Shown piece by piece: positions 36,022 to 48,604 of a stretch of 64,000 nt of DNA. The stretch spans positions 3,534,001 through 3,598,000 of the forward strand of contig NC_089426.1 in NCBI RefSeq assembly GCF_013426205.1, in the 5' to 3' direction. Origin of the DNA: Metarhizium brunneum (taxonomy: Eukaryota; Ascomycota; Sordariomycetes; Hypocreales; Clavicipitaceae). Numbering within the stretch: the first letter of the stretch is position 1; every line of letters begins with the position of its first letter. The position numbers were made by a program, and so were the translations under genes. The notes under the pieces are model-generated. The model searched no databases and was not told the DNA's origin. It saw nothing but the letters and a program-made list of their open reading frames with translations.

Positions 36022-39000
36022 CTCCCAACTCCCAAATGCCAACTATACCGACTCCCAACTAGGTGAAATTCGGCGAGCGCCTAGTCCCCAAATGCGAAAA
36101 AGAGTCTCTTGAAGTGCCTGGATCCCGTTGTGCTGAGTCAAGCGACCGGCGCCACCCACGCCATCAAACGTTTGCTGCTGCTGGCTGATCTCGGCCGCAC
36201 ATTGCTAAGAATATACGGAGTAGTTGAAGTTGCAGGCTAATTCGAGACTGCGCTCTGACGTTGGTGGTTGTGAGCTTGCCATGATACTCCGTACCTTGTC
36301 ATGTCTTCTCCATGCCATGCGTCGATGGCTCTACGACCACGGCTTGCACGGCCAGATGTTGCGCCATGATCAATAGATGCCTGTGGGTTTGCACAGATTG
36401 TGATGGGCAACCCCTGCCCATCGTCGATGGGTAATTCCGTTTCCACCTGCATGGTCTTGAAGGCAGTCTCCCCCCCGGCCGACATGGATGGATGTACATG
36501 TACATGTGATGTACTGTTGGCCCTCCAGAATGTCGATATCTTATCACCTCGCCGATTGTGTTTGTCGCCAGAGACGCGTGAACGGGCTAGCAAGTGCTGG
36601 TAGGTGGGTGGATAAGGACGAAGACGCGAAGTACGGATGTAAAATGTACTCGTCAGTGTTAGCATAGATGAATCAAAAACCAGACCTTTCCGACACCGTG
36701 GCGTTTCGGCACTGCGTCCTTTCTGTTATACGCGACTACGCCTCTTCATCCCCACGTCCTCAAATAACTTGGACCCAATTACCCGAAAGAGATGTCTCGT
36801 CTGGGTCTTGATGAAAAGGCACACAGACGATTCGGGAGGGGGACTGACCGGGGCTGACTCTGGGTATAGCAGACGACGAGTTGTAATGTTGAGCCTTGAA
36901 CGTGGAGCCTTGCGCCTGAGCCTTGCGCCCCTAGTAGTACTAGATGCGAATGACGAATTTGGGCGCCTTGACGCCTCTGCATCATACTGGCAAGTGATGG
37001 ACAGATGGGTGTTCGAGAATCGAGATGCGGATACGGAGTGCCAAATCCAAATTGCTCAAGTCAAGTGCGGCTAAGTCAGAGCCAAGGCAAGTCATTATCC
37101 ATTGTAGACTGACCCCCTTCCTAAGCCCGACTCATCCCTGCACCTTTGTCTGCCACGCTATCTTTTCTCTGCCATTTTTGTCTTCTTCCAAAACTTGCGA
37201 TCAGACTCGACACACCGAGGCTGTCAAACGCGTGCCGTGAACCTCGACTAAGCAGCCCTGTCGGTGTGTATTCATCGCGACAACAATAAACGCTCTTGGA
37301 ACGGCGAAGCCACCGCAGAGCACCCAGGTAGCCCGCCAGCAGCTCGCGTTCCTCCCCACAGGTCGGCTTTTTCGTTGCAGACTGTGGCATTGTTTCTTAT
37401 TTTTTGGGACATTGGCAAGGTCACCCTCGTCACGTCGGCCTCAACTCTTCCTCAACAGCATTCCCAAAGACCTGTACGAAGTAGCGTCTGGCCACGGCTG
37501 CTAGTTACTGTCAACCATTTTCGTCCTTTGTCTGGTTACTCGGCGCACCAACGGCATTGACACCTGCGAGCTCGTGAACCAAGAACGAGCTGGAGCGCCA
37601 CCAATTTGTGTGGTTGCCCGTCACCCAACACGCCGTTCTTCCCCCAGCGTTGGATCTTTGACCATACGCGACCATCAACACGTTGGCGCTCGATGATACT
37701 TTGACCGCATTCGACTTATACAACGCGCTCGGTTGGGACGACGATACTCCAGGCTCTTCAACCCAAAGCCTAGGGATCGTGCAGTTACTTTTTGCCACGG
37801 CCACATACATACATACTGCATACATTGCGCCAACGGGTCGCTTCCTGGTCTCCCCACTACCTACTTAGAGGCAGTTACCCAAACGCCTGGAAAAGCGTCG
37901 TGGGCTTGTCAGGTACGGGAGCCCTCCCCTTGGGCCGCAGGCAAGCCAGGGTTCCAGTTGCTCCAAGCTTGGCCAAACATTGGTGTCTCCTTGAGGTCTG
38001 GTGTGCCTGCCCCAGCCGCCCGTCATTGTTAGGGTCGACTGGTCAACCGGTCCAAATGTTTAGTGCTGTTTTTGGCCGCTGACACCACTAACAGTCAACG
38101 TCTCCACCCCTGCACCACAGAAGTTGCCAAGCTCAACCGGCTCGACGGTCAAACCTAACAGTCTCCAGAAGCGGTAAGCTCAATCATCAACCCCCCGCCC
38201 CTTTCGTGTTCTCCAGTCGCTTGGACGTCATGGCTGGTATCCGGTCTGGTGCTATTTTGGCGCGCAATGGCTCTGCAGAGCTCCAAGTACCGACCGAATG
38301 CCACAGAACGGTCCGGCGCAGGACGATGCCACGCCGCCCATGGTTGCGCCGTTGCAGTTGCATGGCATCTCTGGCTACAAACAGCCGCAGACGCTGGCGA
38401 TGCGAGTGCAGACGTACTGTGGACCCGAATCGCTGTTGTGCATGCTGCACGCTGCTCTGCGGTCTGCAATCTGCAGTCCTCGCACTGCGCGCCGCAATTT
38501 TGTGTGGCCATGGCTGCGAGCTCTTCATTTAGGACGTTGTCCGAGGTCGAGCTCAGAGACAAACTATCCGTTATTATTCTTAGCCCCCCACCCTTGCACC
38601 ACAACCGACCAGACCCTTGTCCTATCCGCCTCGGCGTCGAGCTTGGGGCCGGTGCCGATTTGTCGGAATCGTCGACCCGTTGCTTCCAAGGCGTGAGGGC
38701 AGGCGTGAAGGCTTGGAGAGGCTTTCAGTACAATGTTGTATGGCATGTCGGTGCAGACTCCGATGGCGGTCACTGCTCTCTTCTGCTCCTTGGGCTGCTT
38801 CTACCCTGGTCCAGGCACGAGATACTACCCTTCACATATTGGCATTGCGCCACCCCTGTCGTCACTCAATGGATATCCCTCCACACACATGCACTTCAGA
38901 CTAACATTCTTTGTCTGATTAGACCGTTCGCTGGCATTGAAAGGAATCATTTTCCTCTGTTTCTCTGGATATATTTCTGGCCAGACACGATTGCCTGACT

Positions 39001-42000
39001 CTCGGTATCGGCCAGCCCGGCCAAAGGTATGTGCATGTTTGTTTCCCACATTTTGTGCCGAGCTACGGAGTAGCACCCGCGGACTCGAGGGCGACGTGCA
39101 TGAACTCACAGTTGCTCTGCAGCACATTCAACCGTTGTGGTGGTGTGTTGTGATTGATCGGCACAAGGACGCGTTCGTCAAGTGTCCGCTGCTTCTTGTC
39201 CTTTTCCCCTTCACTCTCCGTCTACCCTTAATGCCTATCCAGCCCATTTGGAATTGTCTCCAGTCACTGGGCTAAAACGATGTAAAGGCAGACAACGTTT
39301 AGTCTTCGTGCGGATCTAGCTCTTACATCCCATCTGCACCCGCACACGTGGCGAAGGGTTTGACAAACAGGCAGAACCCTGTCTTCTCTCACGAGACCAA
39401 CTCTTTGACCGCATCCCATCTCTTCATTCCTGGCATCAGAGCTTCAGGACAGCCTACAGGTACGTGTATGCGCGCCAATGTTACAAGAGCTTTCCAGCAG
39501 CACTGCGCTTCGGACGCAAAGATATACTCCATCTTTTACGGCACGATCACATCCATGGCCTTGGGAGGCGGCATTGATATTACCTATGCTGTTTGCTGCC
39601 GCATGGAATCAGACTGCGTGTGTTTATTTGCGAACTCTTGAGCTTGAGTACAATGTTCAGAGAACTTCACCATTTTTTATTGGCAATTGAAATTATTTCT
39701 CTCTCAGAGATATTGCTAACAGTATGCTACCAAGGTGGTCTCGGCTTCAAACTCGGGTCCTGATTCAGGGCAGATTTGCACTCGAGCTGTAGCTTTTCGC
39801 GCAGCTCGCGGCCCAACGTCTGTGCTGTCAAGACTCAATATTTGCCCACTCGTAAGTTTGTCTTCAACAAATTGCCCAACGTCGGCATGATTGTCCCGGT
39901 TATTGGACGTGCTCAAAAATCCTGGAGCGGAAAGCTGGTGTCTGGCGTGTTTCTTGCCTCAATCGCCGCTACGCAATTGTTGCTCACATGACGGACAACT
40001 TAACTACGCGGGCTTGCCTGCAACCACCGAGTGTCAAATGACATGACTGAGATCAACGTCGAACTGACATGTGCATAGCATCATATCCACCCCCCTCTAT
40101 GACGGTCACAATGGCTTCACATCCGCAAGTTCGCGGTCATTTTAAGGACGAACCGGTTTCTGATGCTGTAAGTATTTTTCCTCATCTGCGTCTCACATGT
40201 TATATTGGCCGGCCAAGTGGTCGACCTTCTTCAATGCTACATGTCTCGGTGAACACCATACTCCCACAGCTGGTGTGGAAAGTTTCCGGCCCCCAACAAT
40301 AACTGCAGCTACGAAACACCCTCTCTCATTCTATTCCTGCACGAGCAACTCAAGTGACGCACACTCGTGATTTCGCAACAGCTGGAGCGAAACAACGAAC
40401 AGCCACAATCGAAAGTCTCTTTAGCCTTTTGAGATTTATTGAGAGTTCCATGCACCCAATGAGTCTCGGCGCAAGGTTGACCGGCTCAGGACTCAATGAT
40501 GGGTTCGGCAGGACATCTCCTGTTTCACTACTGACTAGGGTGACCACCTTTGGACCGGGGAGGGGTGTGCCCAGCCACGACTCTGCTGTACGGGGTTCTC
40601 TGGTCGTGGTGCTGTATGGTATTATACATACATGCAGAACAGCGAACAGGACGAAAACTGGGAGAGGGCTGACGCATAGCACGCCAGCCTTCCCACAAGC
40701 TCCGTCATTTGCATATTCATCCGTTGCCAATTGCTCTGCTCCCTCGGCGCCGTTGATACGCTGCTTCAGTTGCCTGCCAAAGTGCATCGCTGCACCTGGA
40801 ACCGCGTGTTCTTTTATGCCCCTTGTTTTCTTTGCGAATGCCCCCTAGCACCTTTCCACTCGTCGGCCCTGTGGCGGTAGTTTCTTCTGTTTGGCGCCAA
40901 GGCATGGGCGGCTTGACATGAAGGAGGCGCCAACAGCACGGCCTTGGGGATTTGCCGACAATGGGAAAGTGCGAAGAAAGTTCCATCAGACACAGACGAA
41001 ATGGTGTGGGCCGGTCAACAAGCTTGGCTTATGAGGCAACGGCCACGACTAGATGGGCACAACGCGCTTATTTTTCCACGGTGGGCAACGACGCGGATAT
41101 GACTACAGTTGGTGGAGATTGGATCACTGTCGTCCAACGCCCTATTACGTTCCCACCCACGTCCAGTCGCGCATCAACGTTTACAGCCAGTGGGTCGTGG
41201 GACAATGGCGGTGGCTGTCGAAAAGGGCGAGGTGCGCCGAGTGGATCATTATCAGTCAGTTTCTGGATCAATTGTCTTGCCAGTCATGGCGCTGCGTCGC
41301 GCACCCGGCGTAATCAGCACCATCGGAGTGCACAGGACGCCTTTGCACAAAGACACGAAAGAGACGATGGGCGGCGGGTGAGTGCGGTGCCGGCAGCGGG
41401 AGATTTGCAATCTATTGGCGACAAGGCGTTTGCAGAGGACACAAGAATTGTGAATAGGGCTAGCCCCCCCAGATTTCGGCCGATGAGAAGAAACGTCCGA
41501 TCCAGGGCCAGGCAAGAGAACTGCCTCTGCAAGCGCACGCAGGCTCTCTGGGAATGTTGACCGTTGCAACCTGTCTGCTGGAACCCACGCGTGCGGGCAG
41601 GGCCTCCCATGGTCCTAGTCCTTGTCGATTCTATCGACATCAAGGGCTCTGCCAGGAGTAGTCAACGCTTCTTGTGGTGGTAATGAACAAGGGGCGGCAA
41701 CGGGACATGGCTTTGGCTGGATCTGTGGGAACGGCTTGTCCCCTCCCCCTTCCAAGTCCCAGAGCCAGCGACAGCGCCATCTACGCCAACGACGCCAACA
41801 ACGCCAACGTCTTTTTAACCTCTCAACCAGCTAAGCAATGCACAGGTGTGGATAGGTGGTGTGGTGTGCAGAGCATGGCGGCATGTTGTTTGCCTGCATA
41901 GCTCTCGGGTGGTGCTGCCACCCACACCGCTCGTGGGCCAACACACACTCGTTTGCAAAGAGAGCAGCGCAGCGCAACGCGGCGGCGTTAATGTGGCAGC

Positions 42001-42082
42001 CAAATTGAGCGCTGCGCTGCTCACATTGAAGCAGCACGAGAGACGACAGATGACAACGCCACCAGCACCACAGCACCTCTAC

Positions 42083-42109
42083 TACCACCACTACCACTAC
42101 CACTACCAC
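42083..42109. repeat. (CCACTA)n microsatellite
   Basis: Imperfect CCACTA/CCACTACCA array of about four units in non-coding DNA. Confidence 0.8.
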
Positions 42110-42186
42110 AGCCAGAGTGCAAAGGGCGAGGCAAAAAAAAAAAAACAAGGCAACGCAAATCAAATCCAAGCAAAGCAAAGCGAATC

Positions 42187-42214
42187 AAGGCAAGGCAAGG
42201 CAAGGCAAGGCAAG
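42187..42214. repeat. (GGCAA)n microsatellite
   Basis: Five perfect GGCAA units within a longer purine-rich strand that also holds a run of 13 A (about 42133-42145) and AAGC-type repeats. Confidence 0.85.
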
Positions 42215-43544
42215 ACCACGCACACGGAGCACCCCCCCTGCACACACAACAACACGCAGCAGCGCCACGGGCAGGTCGTCAAGAAGGAAGCCAAGCTTGC
42301 ACCAGTCAGGAGCTGGTCCAAGCAGCCAGTCAAAGCAGCCAAAGCCAATCCCGGCTGAATCTTGGCCCGCTCTTTAGCCCCAGTTCTGCAATGCCCTATT
42401 GGGCAGCTGGCCCTTTGCATGTCGTCTGGACGGCCTCTGGATAGCGCTCCCTGACTCCCCGGCTGCCCCGTTTATTGGTCATTTAATCAAAAGCTGCAAC
42501 CCCTGTCACGTTTCTTCCATGCGCTGGCCATTCCTAGTCGCAAAGCTCTCGTTATCCCGCCACCCTCCTTCGACCCCTTGGTCGCGCCCCCGAGCAATCT
42601 CAACGCACGCCACCCCCCCTAGTCATTCTGGCCCCGGCTGCCCAAGTCAAAAAAGGCATATGGGACCTACTTGTCTTCGTTCTTGACTGGAGCTTTTTCT
42701 CTCCAGTTCTAGTCCCTGCGATCCTTCTTTTTCTCTTCTTTCCCTGGACTGGTCGGGACGGAGTGCTTGGGTAGCTCTGAAGCCTGCATCACTCGATCCT
42801 TGACGTGACATATCAGGGCGCCTTTCTTGCTTTTTGCAACACCGCATTGTCGCTGCTTGACGGCCTCGCCCTGCACAACCATCCTCCCGCCGTCGCATTT
42901 TCCGTTGGCACGCTGGAACTGTACTCGCTGAAGCAGGCGGATTTGCACAGAACCAAACAAGAAAAGAAGGCGGCAGTACATACATGGTCAGCCCATACTC
43001 CTGCTATTGCTATATCCCTATTCCCACGGCCCGTCCTGCCACGCGGCGCGCTCTTTTTGTCTGCATTTCCTGTTCTGCCCCAACACCGTTTTGCGCATCA
43101 AAGGCCAGGTTGAGGTCTTGTGTGTCGCGTTCGTTTCCTTCACATTTGCCGCCATATTTGGGGGTTCTTGGGTGTATATGCTGTACATGTCCATGATACA
43201 ACGGCCCCATTTGCCTGCGTCGGCGCGCCGTTAAAGTTAGCGGTTCGTCAAGACGGCGGCTGTATCTCTTCACCGGCTCCCGTTGCCACCAAGACTTGGT
43301 TCCAAGCCGGCCAAGGACAGGCAGGGTTGCTTTATCAGCATTGTCCCTCTGGACCTGGCACGCCTCACCCGTTCTATCCCAGTCTGCCTACCAGGGGACA
43401 TCGGCCCACTCCACCACAGCTCTCCCCAGACCATGACACCAGCCAGGGGGCAATAAAACACCACCGCGCCCGACCTGAGCTTGTTTTCTTCACCTGTTCA
43501 AGTAATCCTTTCCTGTCGATGTCTTACTGATTGGTATTGCCTCT

Positions 43545-46500
43545 ATGCAGCATCATCCCCACCACCAGCAACAGGGTCCGCCTTCTTCCCAACTGCATCA
43601 TTCACGACCGTCGAGCATAGTTCATCAGCAACCTCACCCTCAAGCCCACGCGCAGCACCAAGGCCACCACTCGCTGCCGCCGCCGCCGCAACACCAACAG
43701 AGTGCGTACTCGTCGACTCACTCCCTACCACAAGCCTATCAAGCCGGCAGCCAGACAGCCGGCACGCAAGACAACCTGGGTTACTACAGCCATCCGAGTC
43801 CCTACAGCACCCCAGGTGCTAACAGCGGATACACTTCCGCCGGTACGTTGCTTGCATATTTCCTGCACCTTTTTGCTTCACTGGAGTCTATCACCAGAAA
43901 ACACAACCAACAACAAAGCCCACAAACTATCGCATTCACGCACAAGACTGACATGAGCCCGCCTGAAATGTATAGACACTCCCGACATGATGGCCGCCGC
44001 CCAAATGCCTCGACCTCCCTACCCCCCAATGTCATATCATACGCCGCAATCCAACTCCCCAGCATCTGTCGCATCCCCCTCGCAACATGATCAGCACAGA
44101 AGTCTGTACGGCCAGCCGCCGTCGCAGCATCTTCAGCAGTCCATGTACTACCAACCGCAGTCGCATTACCAGCCAATGCCTCATCATCCCAGTGCGTCGC
44201 CTTATGCACAACACGCACAACATCCTCATCACCCGCAGCAATCCATGACATCTCAGCCCAACATGATGATGTCGCACTCGGCTCCTCAGAACCAGATGAC
44301 GCAGCACGCAGCCCAGCACGCGCAGGCCGGCATGACGGGAAGCCCCAGACCAAAGATTGAACCGCAGGTTCCCGTTCAACTCCAGAAGCAGGCACAGACT
44401 TCACCCATGCCGCAGGCCCAGCATCCGTCAAACGCACCGCAGTTACAAAGCCCCGGAAATGCTGCGCCGGGCGTCAATCCTAATGCTGCACCAGGGCCCA
44501 TTCCCGCGACTACTCCGCTGGTTGTGAGACAGGACGGCAATGGCGTTCAGTGGATTGCGTTTGAATACTCGCGAGACCGGGTCAAGATGGAATACACCAT
44601 TCGATGTGACGTTGAGTCAGTCAACACAGACGAGCTGTCTCCCGAATTTAAACAGGAGAACTGCGTCTACCCTCGAGCTTGTTGTCCTAAGGACCAGTAC
44701 CGTGGAAATCGGTTAATGTACGAGACTGACTGCAACCGTGTTGGGTGGGCTTTGGCGCAGCTCAACCCCCCGCTGCGTGGCAAGCGAGGCTTAATCCAAA
44801 GAGCAGTTGATAGCTGGCGAAATAGCAACCAGGACCCGCGCCTTCGAAGTCGACGAGTTCGCCGTATGGCCAAGATGAACAATCGCAAGCAGGTTCAGGG
44901 AACACCCACGCCTCACCCAGGTGCATCTCATCTTCCTGGACCCGGCGGGCCATCAGGGATGCCAGCGGCACCCGCTCCCATGGGACATGGGGCGCCACCC
45001 ATGGGCAAGCCTGGGATGGGCAGCATGGGGCAGCCTTTGCATCATCACGCTGGGGCTCATGACGGGAGTGCCCCAGGTGGAGGAGATGAAGTCGGTATGT
45101 TCCACCAGATGTAATTTCAGCCAGAACCCTCGCATCTGCTGCCTTTGCACTGCTTGTTTTGCCTCTTAGCACCACAACTGCACTGTACGGGCTTGCCCGA
45201 CTCATCGTTGCGTTGATTTGTCCATGATACCAACTCCTTCTACTCGTCATCTATTGCTGCAAAAAAAGTTCTTTGCGCTTTCGACAAAATGTGAGCCCTC
45301 GTGGGCAGATTTCCTTAATCGTGTCTCGACCGTCTGTGTTGCGCGACAAACATGTCTCTCTTGTCATTTTCTTCGCCAATTTTTCTTCTGGGAACGGATT
45401 TGTAACATTTTCTACTGTCGTCTCCTGCTACTTCTCTTTTCTTTTGCTCTTTCATTTGTCATATATATGTAGCATGACGGTCTTTGATGTCGGCCGGAGT
45501 TGCCTCACGACCCGAATGCGCTGAGTGTGGAAAGAGAAGCTGTCCTCATTTATAGGATCTTTTTTTCTCTTTGAGACCAAGACACCGAAAATTTCCTGTA
45601 CATTATCATAGTCGCATGAAGTTGCGCTGCTGTCCAAGCTCCTGCATCATGGCTGCTGCTTGTTTTATGCGACTCTTAGACGAGCTCAATTTGTGCCTGT
45701 TTTTGGCTATAAAAGTTATTCCTGTGCAGGCAGTCATTATGCCACCAAAAACATTGTTTTATGAGACAAAGAAGAAGAATGAGAAACAAAGAGAGGCGAA
45801 AAAACAAAAAGAAAAAAAAACCCATCTTTGTTTTGTCGTCGATATCGATTCGCATGTTGTCCCTGCCTCATTTCCAAGACATTTTTCGTCTCACTCAACC
45901 ACGATAGAGAGCTTTGGGCTAACTGAGATTAATGAGGCCACGGCACTGCTTACGAAGATCAACACCATCATCACCCAGATGCCACCGGCCAGGGCCATCA
46001 CGGCGGAGATGATGTGAGACCTGCCCACGTCTTCACTGGTTATGTTGGTCAAGGCTACCCTGGCAGTGCTCAAGGCGGGCCAATGTCTCACATGGCTCCT
46101 CGAGCAGGTGGCAATGCCATGCCCGCGCGATCGCATAGTCGGGGTAATGTCGATGAACCGGAGGGCCTCTTCCCTGACGTTCCCGAGGCGAAGAAGCGAA
46201 AGTTCATTCTTGTGGATGATAACATGCGGGGCTCCAGGCTCCGAGTTCGAGTTACTCTCGACGGCGTGGACACCAATGAGATTCCTGACAGCTTCCGAAA
46301 AGGCGCCAGCGTGTTCCCTCGAAGTTACTTTCCACGTGAAATGCAAAGTCCTCCCCCAAGCGCGACCGGTTCTCAATTCTTCACCGAAGACTTGTCCGAT
46401 GATGGAATCCAGGAGACCGAAGGCCGGGAGCTTGGTCGGCGGGGAACGACAACGTCAAGCAGCCAAGCCGTCAAGGTGAGCATGGCCGAGGGCCAGGATG

Positions 46501-46856
46501 GCGAGGTCGATGTGCCAAGGATGAGGAAGTCGTATCGCGGGAAGGAGGTAAAGTTGAACGACTTGGGTTATCGCATGGCATGGCTTCAGAGCCGCGTGTT
46601 TGCAGGCCGGACTGTGTTTCTGCAGCGAGCTCGTGAGTATTCCTTGACCTACAAGGCTGGATGCTGGGGTTGCGACGGAATGCATGTCACTAACAACTTT
46701 GCCTCAATAGTGGACACATACCGAGGTAAAATAAAAACCGCCATTGAAGGCACAATGCAGGACGTTACAACCATAGCACCTCATTATGAGACGCGGGCCG
46801 GCAAGCGACGATGGAACGATAGAAGACGACGTGGAGATTCCAGCAACGATGAATGA
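43545..46856 (+). CDS. DUF8032-type transcriptional regulator-like protein, Gln/His/Pro-rich
   Basis: Four exons: 43545-43842, 43976-45094, 45979-46632 and 46711-46856, giving 738 residues. The N-terminal 280 residues are Gln/His/Pro/Met-rich and disordered, as in many fungal activators. A conserved block (about 289-395) starts GVQWIAFEYSRDRVKMEYTI, has a Cys pair in YPRACCPKDQYRGNR and ends in basic RSRRVRRMAKMNNRK. A second related block (about 544-710) runs from KRKFILVDDNMRGSRLRVRV through VFPRSYFPRE and GYRMAWLQSRVF to TYRGKIKTAIEG. This paired arrangement matches a fungal-specific family (DUF8032, recalled from memory) whose studied members are linked to regulation of development; DNA binding here is inference. 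Introns are 133, 884 and 78 bp. The ATG sits inside a CTATGCAG acceptor-like context with a TACTGAT branch-like motif before it, so an upstream exon is possible. Confidence 0.85.
45095..45978 (+). other. Unusually long (884 bp) intron in the regulator gene
   Basis: Donor GTATGT at 45095, acceptor CACCCAG ending at 45978, phase 1. Splicing joins ...GGGDEV to ...DATGQGHHGGDD in frame. Retention would end the protein six codons after the junction. All other introns modelled in the window are 54-133 bp. Confidence 0.75.
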
Positions 46857-48604
46857 TTTCGCACTTGATTAATCGTCTGTCATTGCGCCATTTACTGTTG
46901 GACTCTACTCTTTTTTTTTTCTTCTTTTTTTTTTTGGTTGCTGCTTGACACGCGCACAAGCTCATTTCTTTCTTGGTTTAGACAAACACCCATTGTTTTT
47001 TCGCACATGTAGCCAGCCTGTGCGCGTTTGTTTGGCTATTGTGGTTCCCCCCCATTGTTGATGCTTTGCTTGGCATTCGTCGCCTTGGCATGGAATCCAA
47101 CCATGTCAATATAGACGATGCAATGTTCTGCGATTCTCAAATCAGAAGCGCAACGAAAAGTCGCATTGTTCCCCCTTCCCCCCTCACCATTAGGGCAAAA
47201 TTCTTCATGGCGGCTACTGCTGGACTCTTCTTGCCTGCCTGCCTTGAGCGAAACAATTGTCTATTCTTTTATAGTTGATACTATACATAGTGGGATATTT
47301 TATTGTGTACATGGACTGGCTATCTGGATATGAGAGTGGACCCATTGAAAACAAAAAGAAAACAAAAAGGGGGATGTATATATGCCGGCAGAATTTGTGT
47401 ACTGGGAGTCTGGGACAGCCAGGACGCTTTGCCGGTGCTGAAACATTGATATCAGTATTTTATAATAAAGTGAATACCTATGGCGAGATGTTCGGATATG
47501 CGGATCACAGGTGCAACGTGAAGACAACATGGGCCCTTTGCGGCCTGAATAGCTGAGCTGGGCTGCTGCATTGTGCTATTGAATACGAGACGTTTGTATG
47601 TATGTATTCAGGAACATATTCGGTACGTAGCTGAAATAGCCCACATAGAATTGCAGCTGAAAACGTGGTGGCAGCGGTGCCACTCACCCCCTTGCCCTGC
47701 CTGCAAGCAAGCATGGATGAACCTCGCGGGCTGTGGCAGATGCAGCAAGGCCAGGTCTGGTCAGGCGAGGTATTCCGCGGCAGCTGAAAGGCAGTCGTAA
47801 CTCGAGGATGATTCTGACGGTACACAAACAAGCAGGTGGTGAATGAATCGGCCGGTGGACATCAACAGGGCACTCCGTTTATGAAGACCAGGACAGATGA
47901 CATGTATACTCGATGCTCCATACATGGGACGAGCTTGGTACAAGTACATAGATACATACATAGTACATATGTACATACATACGGGAGGATCGCGATGCAT
48001 GGGTTGGACGACCAGGGAATGACACCCTGCCCGCAGTTCGCACAAGGCTGCGATCCCAGACCCAAGACAAGGGGCCAGGATCATATCGGATCGGTGCAAC
48101 TGCAGCAGCCAAAAAAAATCCAAAAAAAATCTGGGGATGGACGAGTGCGGAAGAATCCAGGGCTGAGGCGACGAGGCGACGAGGGTCCAGGTCCATCGTT
48201 GACACTTGCCGACGGCACTAGCGCGGCTGAGATGCGACCTTGAGCAATACAAATACGTTTGATGGCGCCAGTCTCGTCTGCTGCGCCTGCTCAACCGCCT
48301 ACTGGGTAGATGGATACCCATGCATCTGCCCAACGTCAGGTAACGCCTGGGATACGCGACGACATTTTCCAACGTCCCGCGAGGCCCGAGGATGCACCAA
48401 GGGGCGAAGGCGCGGACAGGCACGCCGAGGAGCTGGATTTGACTCGTTTTGCAGCCCAAGCGTCGAAGCCGACGTCGCCGCCACCGCCAGGCAGAAAAAC
48501 CATGCTCGGCTTGGTCAAAGGGGGGGAGAAAAACGAACGTCAACCATTGAAATAATCTGCGAGTGTAACAGCCGAAAACAAAGGACGGGGTTGACCTGCC
48601 AGAG
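46857..48604. other. Intergenic between regulator and proline-rich gene
   Basis: The left part should be the 3' UTR of the regulator gene (T-rich runs at 46910-46940). A GTACATATGTAC palindrome within a TACATA-rich patch lies at about 47944-47982. The frame 48310-48540 (MDTHASAQRQV... LDLTRFAAQASK, PTSPPPPGRKTMLGLVKGG) could be a first exon of the proline-rich gene. Confidence 0.5.

Larger units (their letters stand above)
26918..43544. other. Gene desert of about 16.6 kb upstream of the DUF8032-type regulator
   Basis: I find no frame here that resembles a protein family on either strand; the longest (38249-38998, about 250 codons) overlaps equally long frames in other phases and has no domain features. 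Contents: a TAC trinucleotide run (28579-28605), a 15-base C run (31972-31986), seven of the thirteen TACGGAGTA 9-mers (30226-39072), GTACATATGTAC palindromes (28667, 29572), a perfect hairpin (36000-36021) and low-complexity arrays at 42.1-42.2 kb. The part nearest 43.5 kb may be promoter and long 5' leader of the regulator gene. The stretch 32.2-33.6 kb looks A/T-rich and may be decayed repeat DNA. Confidence 0.5.

Noticed and set aside
38249..38998. 250-codon frame in the gene desert
   Set aside because: Overlapped by several other frames of similar length, odd Cys/Trp/His-rich composition and no recognisable motif.
47761..48543. 260-codon minus-strand frame
   Set aside because: Arg/Trp/Cys-rich translation typical of the wrong strand of G/C-rich DNA; no motif.
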